From the NCBI RefSeq assembly GCF_001552135.1, contig NZ_BCQP01000054.1:1-64000 (forward strand): DNA of 64,000 nucleotides. Direction: 5' to 3'. A model generated the notes under the pieces. It saw nothing but the letters and a program-made list of their open reading frames with translations, was not told where the DNA came from and did no database searches. The stretch's first letter is position 1. Each line of letters starts with the position of its first letter. This document shows positions 7,412-14,249 of this stretch, in pieces. Origin of the DNA: Actinomadura chibensis NBRC 106107. Its GTDB lineage: Bacteria > Actinomycetota > Actinomycetes > Streptosporangiales > Streptosporangiaceae. Both the position numbers and the translations under genes were made by a program.

Positions 7412-10023
7412 CGATCCCCAGTCTCTCCTCCATCCGGGCGAGGATCACCCTGCTGGTCCTCGTCCCGCTGCTGGCGCTGGCCGCGCTGTGGGCGTTCCTC
7501 ACCGGCATGACCTACGGCGACGCGCACCAGCTGCTGCAGGCCCGCAAGTTCCAGAACGAGATGGTGCTGCCCACGCAGCGGCTCATCGACGCGCTGCAGA
7601 AGGAGCGGCGGCTGTCGATGGCCGAGCTCGGCGGCGCCCGCGCGGCCGACCCGGGCGTGATGCGGACGCAGCGCCAGACCGCCGACGCGGCGGCCGAGGA
7701 GGTCCGCGCGGGCAGCCGGGACGGCGGCCTGCGCCGGGCGATCCAGCCCGAGATCGTCCAGCGGATGGACACCTTCGTCCGCCGCCTCGGCGACCTCCAG
7801 GACCTCCGCCGCGGCGTCGACCAGCGGGTCGCCGCCCGCGGCGACGCGCTGCGCGGGTACAGCGAGCTGATCGACGCGGGCTTCGCCGTCTACAACGCGA
7901 CGACGCCGGGGGACGGCTCCATCACCGCGCACGCCCGCACGCTCATCGCGTTCGGCCGCGCCCGCGAGTTCATGGCCCGCGAGGACGCCCTGCTGACCGG
8001 CGCGCTCGCCGCCGGGCACATCACGGTCACCGAGCGCGGCCAGTTCGCGCAGCTCGTCGGCGCGCAGCGGCTGCTGTACGGGGACACCGTGCCGAACCTG
8101 CCGGCCGACGACCGCGTCCGCTACGCCAAGCTCGTCGCCACCGACCCGTTCACCCGGCTCCGCACGATGGAGGACCAGGTCGTCCGGGGCGCCGAGCCCG
8201 CCACGGCCGAGTCGCGGCGGGCCCAGCAGGGGCCGGGCGCCGTCCCCGGGGCGGCGGGCCGCGAGGCCGCGCGCGGCCCGGTCATCGACCCGGCGGTGTG
8301 GCGGACGGTCGCCGACTCCGCGAACGGCGGCCTGTACACGCTGGAGAACAAGGTCCTGGACGACGTCACCATGCACGCGCGGCACATCGCGGTCGGGACG
8401 TTCCTGCGGCTGGCGTTCGCGGGCGGGCTCGGCCTCGTCGCGATCGTGCTGTCCGCGGTGATCGCCACGCGGGTGTCGCGGCGGCTGCTGCGCGAGTGCC
8501 GGACGCTCGCCGCCGGCGTCGTCGAGTTCACCCGCGACCGGCTGCCGCGCCTCGCCGAGGGCATCCGGGCGGGGCGGCCCGCCGAGCCCGGGCCCGTCCC
8601 GGACGCCGGGTACCGCATCGACGAGATCCGGCAGATCGCCGAGTCGTTCGACCGCACCCGCGAGGCCGTGGTGCGCGCCGCCGAGGGCGAGGTCGCGGCG
8701 CGGCGCGGCATCAACGAGGTCTTCGTCAACCTCGCCCGCCGCAACCAGGCGCTGCTGCACCGGCAGCTCAGCCTGCTCGACACGATGGAGCGCCGCACCG
8801 AGGACCCGTCCGAGCTGTCGGACCTGTTCCGCCTCGACCACCTCGCGACCCGGATGCGGCGGCACGCCGAGGGCCTCGTGATCCTCGCGGGCAAGTCGGC
8901 TGGCCGCGGCTGGCGCCGTCCCGTCCCGCTGGTGGACGTGGTGCGCGGCGCCGTCGCCGAGGTCGAGGACTACCCGCGCGTCCGGGTGCAGCCGCTGCCC
9001 CGGGTCGCGCTGCTCGGCTCCGCGGTCGCCGACGTCATCCACCTGCTCGCCGAGGTCGTGGAGAACGCGACGACGTTCTCGCCGCCGCAGTCGCCGGTCC
9101 GGGTCAGCGGGCAGGCGGTCGCGTCCGGCTTCGCGATCGAGGTCGAGGACCGCGGGCTCGGCATGACCGAGGAGGCGCTGCGCGCCGCCAACGAGCGGCT
9201 CGCGCACCCGCCGGAGTTCGACCCGTCCGACAGCGCGCAGCTCGGCCTGTTCGTCGTGGCGCGCCTCGCCCTGCGGCACGACATCCAGGTGACGCTCCGC
9301 CCGTCCCCCTACGGCGGGACGACCGCGATCGCGCTGATCCCGAGCTCGCTGGTCGTCGAGGCCGCCGAGCCGGACGCCGCCGTCCGCCGCGCGACCGGGC
9401 CGATCCAGTCGCCGCCGGACGCGGCCGTCGCGCTGCCCGCGTCCGCGCGTCCCGCCGTGCAGGCGGGCCCGCGGGCGGACACCGCCGAGCGGCCGGACGC
9501 GGCGAGCGGGCTGATGCGGCTCGTCGCCGAGGCCGGGCCGCTCACGCCGCCGCGGCCCGCCGCCGCCGAGCCGGAGCCGTCCGTTCCGGCGAAGCGGGAC
9601 GCCGAGCAGGACGCGCCGCCGCCGGGGGAACTGCCGAAGCGCAGGCGGCAGCAGCACCTCGCGCCCCAGCTCAAGGAACGGGTGGACGCTCGCCTCGCCG
9701 CCCAGAACCGTCCCCCCGCGGCCGCGGAGCCCGAGCCGGAGGCGGCCGGGACGACGCCGCTGTCCGCGCCCGTCCCGATGGACCCCACTCCCGAACCCGC
9801 CCCGCCCGCTCCCACCGAGACCGCTCCCGAGACCGCTCCCGAGACCTCGGACGGCGCGCCACCGGCGGCCGCCGACGAGAACCCGGAGCGCTCGCCCGAG
9901 GCGTTGCGCTCGATGATGTCCGCCATGCAACGCGGCTGGCAGCGCGGCCGGAAGGACTCGGCCGACGCCGAGCCGGCGCGGGAGGATCCCGCGCGGGAGG
10001 ACGAGGAGGACGACACCCGATGA
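7408..10023 (+). CDS. cvnA: CvnA-type sensor histidine kinase with NIT domain
   Basis: 871 residues. A first membrane segment at about 12-32 is followed by an extracytoplasmic nitrate/nitrite-sensing (NIT)-type helical domain to about 325, a second membrane segment (about 333-355) and HAMP. Next comes a kinase core: the helix N-L-A-R-R-N-Q-A-L-L-H-R-Q and a HATPase with N box E-V-V-E-N-A-T-T-F-S-P and G1 box D-R-G-L-G-M near 590. A 250-residue Pro/Glu/Ala-rich C-terminal tail follows. CvnA kinases are thought to signal through the downstream Roadblock, DUF742 and GTPase partners. GTG 7408 overlaps a 9-codon leader frame, and the stop overlaps cvnB (ATGA). Confidence 0.85.
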   Translation: MTIPSLSSIRARITLLVLVPLLALAALWAFLTGMTYGDAHQLLQARKFQNEMVLPTQRLIDALQKERRLSMAELGGARAADPGVMRTQRQTADAAAEEVRAGSRDGGLRRAIQPEIVQRMDTFVRRLGDLQDLRRGVDQRVAARGDALRGYSELIDAGFAVYNATTPGDGSITAHARTLIAFGRAREFMAREDALLTGALAAGHITVTERGQFAQLVGAQRLLYGDTVPNLPADDRVRYAKLVATDPFTRLRTMEDQVVRGAEPATAESRRAQQGPGAVPGAAGREAARGPVIDPAVWRTVADSANGGLYTLENKVLDDVTMHARHIAVGTFLRLAFAGGLGLVAIVLSAVIATRVSRRLLRECRTLAAGVVEFTRDRLPRLAEGIRAGRPAEPGPVPDAGYRIDEIRQIAESFDRTREAVVRAAEGEVAARRGINEVFVNLARRNQALLHRQLSLLDTMERRTEDPSELSDLFRLDHLATRMRRHAEGLVILAGKSAGRGWRRPVPLVDVVRGAVAEVEDYPRVRVQPLPRVALLGSAVADVIHLLAEVVENATTFSPPQSPVRVSGQAVASGFAIEVEDRGLGMTEEALRAANERLAHPPEFDPSDSAQLGLFVVARLALRHDIQVTLRPSPYGGTTAIALIPSSLVVEAAEPDAAVRRATGPIQSPPDAAVALPASARPAVQAGPRADTAERPDAASGLMRLVAEAGPLTPPRPAAAEPEPSVPAKRDAEQDAPPPGELPKRRRQQHLAPQLKERVDARLAAQNRPPAAAEPEPEAAGTTPLSAPVPMDPTPEPAPPAPTETAPETAPETSDGAPPAAADENPERSPEALRSMMSAMQRGWQRGRKDSADAEPAREDPAREDEEDDTR

Positions 10024-10466
10024 CAGAAGCCGAGCACTCCGGCGGGGAGGTCCCGGGCGGCGCCGGGGGCGAGCTGAACTGGCTGCTGGACAGCCTGGTC
10101 GAACGCGTCGCCCCGGTGCGCAACGCGGTCGTGCTGTCGAGCGACGGGCTGCGGATCGCCGCGTCCAAGGGGCTCGCCAGGGAGGAGTCGGACCACCTGT
10201 CCGCCGTCGCCGCGAGCTTCCAGAGCCTCGCGCGCGGGGCGGGCGAGTCGTTCGGCGGCGGGCCCGTCCGGCAGACGATCGTGGAGATGGAGTCGGCGTT
10301 CCTGTTCGTCACCGCCGCCGGGGACGGCGCGTGCCTCGCCGTCCTGTCCGAGGCGAACGCCGACCTGGGGCTGATCGCCTACGAGATGGCGATGCTCGTG
10401 ACCCGCGTCGGACGGCACCTGTCGGCGAACCCGCGGGCCGCCCTGAGCGAACCGGGCGGCGGGTGA
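10020..10466 (+). CDS. cvnB: CvnB, Roadblock/LC7 domain protein
   Basis: 148 residues, Roadblock/LC7 domain from about 18 to 130. It is the canonical conservon CvnB position, directly after the kinase with an ATGA overlap and 4 bp before cvnC. CvnB proteins are scaffold or GTPase-interacting partners at the membrane. It differs from the upstream paralogue mainly at the N-terminus (an acidic Gly-rich leader) and in the alpha-1 helix, so the two may form heterodimers (inference). Confidence 0.88.
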   Translation: MTEAEHSGGEVPGGAGGELNWLLDSLVERVAPVRNAVVLSSDGLRIAASKGLAREESDHLSAVAASFQSLARGAGESFGGGPVRQTIVEMESAFLFVTAAGDGACLAVLSEANADLGLIAYEMAMLVTRVGRHLSANPRAALSEPGGG

Positions 10467-10470
10467 GGCC

Positions 10471-10845
10471 ATGGCGGACGGTGCCTGGTACGACGACGCC
10501 GCGGGGCCGGTGGTGCGCCCGTACGCGCTCACCGGCGGCCGGACGCACTACACGGGCGAGGATTTCGACCTCGTCGCCCTGATCGCGGCCGTCGAGCCCC
10601 CCGCGGCCGAGGCGCCCGCGTGGGCGCCCGGACCGGAACATCACATGATCTTGGAGCTTTGCCGCACACCGCTGTCGGTCGCCGAGATAGCGTCGGATCT
10701 GGAACTTCCCCTCGGGGTCGTCCGTGTCCTGCTCGGCGATCTGCTCGACCGCTCGTTGATACAGGTCCGGCGCCCCGCGCCGGTGGCGCAGTTCCCCAGC
10801 GAGCGCGTACTCAAGGAAGTGATCGATGGAATCCGTGCGCTCTGA
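10471..10845 (+). CDS. cvnC: CvnC, DUF742 protein
   Basis: 124 residues. The N-terminal V-R-P-Y-A-L-T-G-G-R-T and the winged-helix-like middle (P-L-S-V-A-E-I-A-S-D-L-E-L-P-L-G-V-V-R-V-L-L-G-D-L) are diagnostic of DUF742, the third conservon member. The role is a presumed adaptor or DNA-binding-like protein. It starts 4 bp after cvnB and overlaps cvnD by 20 bp, so translation is coupled. Confidence 0.9.
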   Translation: MADGAWYDDAAGPVVRPYALTGGRTHYTGEDFDLVALIAAVEPPAAEAPAWAPGPEHHMILELCRTPLSVAEIASDLELPLGVVRVLLGDLLDRSLIQVRRPAPVAQFPSERVLKEVIDGIRAL

Positions 10846-11431
10846 CGCGGCCGCCGCACCCGGCGACTCCGCGCTGACGGTCAAGATCCTCGTGGCCGGC
10901 GGCTTCGGCGTCGGCAAGACGACCCTGGTGAGCGCGGTGAGCGAGATCCGCCCGCTGCGCACCGAGGAGGCCCTGACCGAGAAGAGCATCGGGATCGACG
11001 ACACCTCGGCCGTCGCGAACAAGACGACGACGACCGTGGCGATGGACTTCGGGCGGATCACGCTGCCGAACGGCCTCGTGCTGTTCGTCTTCGGCACCCC
11101 CGGGCAGGACCGCTTCTGGTTCATGTGGGACGAGCTGGCGAAGGGCGCGCTCGGCGCGGTCGTCCTGGTGGACACCCGGCGCCTCGCCGACTGCTTCGCC
11201 TCGGTCGACTACTTCGAGCGGCGCGGCGTCCCGTTCATCATCGGGGTCAACAAGTTCGACGGGGCCGGACGGCACTCGCCGGACCAGGTCCGCGACGCCC
11301 TCGACCTGTCGCCCGACATCCCGGTCATCACCTGCGACGTGCGCGACCGGGAGGACGCCAAGCGCGTCCTCATCACGCTCGTCGAGCACATCATGCGGAC
11401 GATGAGCGCCCGCCAGACGATCAGCTACTAG
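10826..11431 (+). CDS. cvnD: CvnD, small Ras-like GTPase
   Basis: 201 residues; ATP/GTP-binding family of conservon GTPases. Walker A-like G-G-F-G-V-G-K-T-T near 30, switch segment with T-T-T-T-V-A-M-D-F-G, G3-type G-T-P-G-Q-D-R-F near 92, and N-K-F-D (G4) near 141. It would cycle between GTP and GDP states as output or regulator of the kinase/Roadblock complex at the membrane. Start ATG 10826 lies inside cvnC; the operon ends here at a strong stem-loop. Confidence 0.92.
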   Translation: MESVRSDAAAAPGDSALTVKILVAGGFGVGKTTLVSAVSEIRPLRTEEALTEKSIGIDDTSAVANKTTTTVAMDFGRITLPNGLVLFVFGTPGQDRFWFMWDELAKGALGAVVLVDTRRLADCFASVDYFERRGVPFIIGVNKFDGAGRHSPDQVRDALDLSPDIPVITCDVRDREDAKRVLITLVEHIMRTMSARQTISY

Positions 11432-11490
11432 GCCGGCTACCAGGCGGCCGCCACGGCGTCCGCCGCCCGGACGCCGCACGGACGCCGCCC

Positions 11491-11519
11491 GGCCCCCGCC
11501 CGCTCGCCGGGCGGGGGCC
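11491..11519. terminator. Convergent stem-loop terminator
   Basis: Perfect 12-bp stem GGCCCCCGCCCG (11491-11502) and its complement (11508-11519) with a 5-nt loop, between the convergent cvnD and cupin genes. Only two T residues follow on the plus strand, the usual weak-tail type in high-GC actinomycetes. Probably serves both strands. Confidence 0.7.
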
Positions 11520-11536
11520 TTCGCGTCGTCCGGGCG

Positions 11537-12244
11537 TCAGGCGCGGAAGTCGGCGAAGTCGAAGCCCGGCGCGACCACGCAGCTCACGAGCACCTCGTCC
11601 GGCCCGGCGGGGCGCGCCGCCTGCCAGTGGCCCGGCGGGACGAGCGCCTGCGGGACCTGGCCGTCCGCCACGTCCGGGCCGAGCGTGACCCGCTCCGGCT
11701 CCGCGCCCGGACGGTCGCCGTCCCCGCCGAGGAGCAGCGCCAGCGGGCCGCCCCGGTGCCACAGCCACAGCTCCGCCGACCGGACGGCGTGCCACATCGA
11801 CTCCTCGCCCGGCGGCAGCAGGAAGTAGATGGCGGTGGCGGCGGCGCGCTCGCCCGGGTAGCCGTCCGGGACGAACGACACGTCCGACCGCCACGTCTCC
11901 CGGTACCAGCCGCCCTCGGGATGGGGGAGGAGGTCCAGGGCCTCGGCGGTGGCGGGGCGGTCCAGCAGCGCGACGTGCCGCCCGTCCGGGGCGCGCCGCA
12001 GGTAGCGGACGCGGGACGCCGCCGTCCGGTCGATCACCCCGCGCGCCGGGACCGCGCCTGGCGGCGGGTCGAGCGTGACGGCGACGACCTGCCCGCCGTT
12101 CCCGGACGCGTCGGCGAAGACGTCGTCGGCGACGGCCAGGGCGCCGGGCTCGTCGTCGGGCGCCCACACCGCCCCCGCCTCGGAGAGCGCGAACCTCGGG
12201 CCGGGCTGGGCGCGCCAGCCGTCGAGCGTCGTCAGGAGCAGCAC
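11537..12244 (-). CDS. Cupin_5 (DUF985) protein with N-terminal extension
   Basis: 235 residues. The C-terminal 140 residues are a complete Cupin_5/DUF985 domain: P-H-P-E-G-G-W-Y-R-E-T, A-I-Y-F-L-L, S-M-W-H-A-V, E-L-W-L-W-H, P-Q-A-L-V-P-P-G-H-W-Q-A-A and P-G-F-D-F-A-D-F. The two His/Glu clusters could bind a metal. The N-terminal 95 residues resemble a DUF952-like small domain (T-T-L-D-G-W near 5, D-V-F-A-D-A-S-G-N near 45), but only loosely. No substrate is known. It is 10 bp from the next minus-strand gene and probably cotranscribed with it. Confidence 0.75.
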   Translation of the reverse strand: MLLLTTLDGWRAQPGPRFALSEAGAVWAPDDEPGALAVADDVFADASGNGGQVVAVTLDPPPGAVPARGVIDRTAASRVRYLRRAPDGRHVALLDRPATAEALDLLPHPEGGWYRETWRSDVSFVPDGYPGERAAATAIYFLLPPGEESMWHAVRSAELWLWHRGGPLALLLGGDGDRPGAEPERVTLGPDVADGQVPQALVPPGHWQAARPAGPDEVLVSCVVAPGFDFADFRA

Positions 12245-12254
12245 GCGCCCGAGC

Positions 12255-13196
12255 CTAGTCCCCCGCGGTGAGGACGATCTTGCCGGAGACCCGGCCGGTC
12301 TCGCCCCGCTCGTGCGCCTTCGCCGCCTCCGCCAGCGGGAACACCGAGTCGATCTCCGCGCGGAGCGCGCCGGACGCGGCCAGGCCGGCGATCCGCGTCA
12401 GCGCGTGGTGGTCGGGCTCGACGAGCAGCGACTCGGCCCGGACGCCCGCCGCCGCGGCGTCCATCTCGGCGGGACGGCTGAGCACCAGCGACACGAGCAC
12501 GCCGCCCGGGCGCAGGACGCGCAGCGACCGGGGCCCGTAGTCGCCGCCGATGGTGTCGATGACGACGTCCACGTCCTGGACGGTCTCGGCGAAGTCGGAT
12601 TCGCGGTAGTCGACGGGCTCGTCCACGCCGATGCGGCGTAGGAAGTCGTGCTTGGGCCCGCTCGCCGTCCCGATGACGTACGCGCCGTGCGCCTTCGCGA
12701 TCTGCACGGCCAGGTGCCCGACGCCCCCGGCCGCCGCGTGGATGAGGACGCGCTGCCCGTCCCGTACCCGCGCCGTGTCGACGAGCGCCTGCCAGGCCGT
12801 GAGCGCGGCCAGCGGCAGCGCCCCGGCCTGCACGTGGTCGATCCCGGCGGGCTTCGCGGCGAACGTCCGGGACGGCGCCGCGACGTACTCGGCGTGCGAG
12901 CCGCCGCCGAACGGGTAGCGCAGCATCCCGAACACCTCGTCGCCCGGCTTGTGCAGCGCCACGCCGACGCCGGTCGCCTCCACGACGCCGGACACGTCCC
13001 AGCCGAGGACGAACGGCGGCCGGCCGAGGAACCCGCCGTTCGCCCGGTGCTTCCAGTCGGTCGGGTTCACCCCGGCGGCGCGCACCCTGACGAGCACCTC
13101 CGTGGGCCCCGGCTCCGGCCGCTCGACCTCCACGAGCCTCAGCACCTCGGGCCCGCCGAGGGCGTCCTGCCTGACCGCGCGCATCGTCTCCGCCAT
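12255..13196 (-). CDS. Zinc-independent NADP-dependent quinone-type oxidoreductase
   Basis: 313 residues; medium-chain dehydrogenase/reductase, quinone oxidoreductase branch. Starts M-R-A-V-R-Q-D-A-L-G-G-P-E-V-L, has G-V-N-P-T-D-W-K near 45 and the NADPH motif A-A-A-G-G-V-G near 153-159. It lacks the Cys ligands of zinc alcohol dehydrogenases. Likely reduces quinones or enones with NADPH. Downstream of it on the same strand is the cupin gene (10-bp gap). Confidence 0.85.
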   Translation of the reverse strand: MAETMRAVRQDALGGPEVLRLVEVERPEPGPTEVLVRVRAAGVNPTDWKHRANGGFLGRPPFVLGWDVSGVVEATGVGVALHKPGDEVFGMLRYPFGGGSHAEYVAAPSRTFAAKPAGIDHVQAGALPLAALTAWQALVDTARVRDGQRVLIHAAAGGVGHLAVQIAKAHGAYVIGTASGPKHDFLRRIGVDEPVDYRESDFAETVQDVDVVIDTIGGDYGPRSLRVLRPGGVLVSLVLSRPAEMDAAAAGVRAESLLVEPDHHALTRIAGLAASGALRAEIDSVFPLAEAAKAHERGETGRVSGKIVLTAGD

Positions 13197-13320
13197 GTGT
13201 CCTCCCCTGTGCGTGCCCTGTGCGTGGTCGTCCTGCGGTCAGCCTTCCCGGCCCGGCCGGGCCGGACGAGTGGCGAGATCGCCATCCTCCGCAAGGATCC
13301 GGTCAGCCGCGGGGCGGGCG

Positions 13321-13905
13321 TCAGTCCATCTCGGAGAGGCGGACGGGGTCGAACGCCATGGGGAACGGCCGGTCGAGCACGACCGTCTCGCCGGAGCGCG
13401 CCTTGCCCGCGAGCTCGTAGCGGCCGTCCGCCAGTTCGAGCATCGTGATCAGCGGACGGGGTTCGAGGTCGACGATCCAGTAGTGCGGGATGCCGGTGGC
13501 GGCGTACTCGTCCACCTTGTGGACGCGGTCGATCCGCTCGTTCACCGTGCGGGGCGTGACGACCTCGGCGACCAGGATGAGGTCGGGGCCGTAGTAGGTG
13601 CGGGTCCGGCGCTCCAGGGCGGCGCGGGCGACGTCGCGGCTCACGGCGAACACGTCCGGCTTGCGGACGCCCGCCGGGGTGGTGACGTCCTGCGGGGCCC
13701 CGGCGACGTGGACGTCGGCGTCCGCCTGCCGGGCCGCGTCCTTCAGGATGCCCCGGAGCTGCTCGGCGGCGTGGTCGTGCCACAGGTCGCCGGGCAGCTC
13801 GTGCAGCCAGCCGTCGGCGAGCTCGTGGCGGCGGCCGTCCTCGGGGAGCGCGTCGAGGTCGTACAGCGTGTACGGACCGTGCGCGCGGCCGAGCGTCCCG
13901 CCCAT
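13321..13905 (-). CDS. Uma2 family (DUF820) PD-(D/E)XK-fold protein
   Basis: 194 residues from ATG 13905, which has a GGGGGGA ribosome site. It has the Uma2/DUF820 restriction-endonuclease-like core: R-K-P-D-V-F-A-V near 110 (catalytic Asp), L-I-L-V-A-E-V-V-T-P near 137 (catalytic Glu), and a later Y-W-I-V-D-L-E strand. These proteins are abundant in cyanobacteria and actinomycetes. A nuclease activity is inferred from the fold, and targets are unknown. No partner toxin/antitoxin or mobile genes adjoin it. Confidence 0.8.
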   Translation of the reverse strand: MGGTLGRAHGPYTLYDLDALPEDGRRHELADGWLHELPGDLWHDHAAEQLRGILKDAARQADADVHVAGAPQDVTTPAGVRKPDVFAVSRDVARAALERRTRTYYGPDLILVAEVVTPRTVNERIDRVHKVDEYAATGIPHYWIVDLEPRPLITMLELADGRYELAGKARSGETVVLDRPFPMAFDPVRLSEMD

Positions 13906-14249
13906 GATTCGTCCCCCCTCGGTCTGGGCCTTTTCCGAATCTAGCGGACGGACGTCCGGCCGGGCGGCAGGCGTGATCGCGCGTCGGGATGCGGGCAATG
14001 TCGCGAAACCGGGGGCGGCCGGGCGCGGCGGAGCGGGCGGGGCGGACGGGTGCGCGCGGGCGCCTGCAAGTCGTCCAAATCCGGGGTTATGCCTACAAGC
14101 GGGTGATCGAGGCAAAAGATCGGATACGTCGCCCTTGAAGTGATAGAACGCTCCCGCGGCCCCACCGGCCGCCGTTCACCCGGTTGTCCGTGCGGACACC
14201 CGCGTGGCGCGATTTGATGGTGGTCCGACAGGACCGTGAAGGAGCGCGT
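13906..14249. promoter_or_regulatory. Intergenic region with two palindromes
   Basis: This 344-bp gap lies between the Uma2 gene (minus) and the beta-propeller gene (plus). No gene is seen. Two palindromes lie close to the downstream start: TGTCCG-TG-CGGACA (14185-14198) and GGTCC-GACA-GGACC (14222-14235), the latter ending 14 bp before the GTG start. They could be operators for the downstream gene. The stretch 14080-14150 is AT-richer and may hold the promoter, but no clear -35/-10 pair was found. Confidence 0.35.

Noticed and set aside
6724-9930. Thousand-codon minus-strand frame opposite cvnA
   Set aside because: Composition typical of antisense translation and it overlaps a clear NIT-domain kinase; no ribosome site or homology.
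13321-13905. Uma2 protein as evidence of a mobile element or defence island
   Set aside because: No transposase, integrase, repeats or defence partners nearby; these genes are common as singletons.
14138-14152. TAGAAC in the gap before the propeller gene as a KstR box
   Set aside because: Only one half-site; the required GTT partner arm two bases away is absent.
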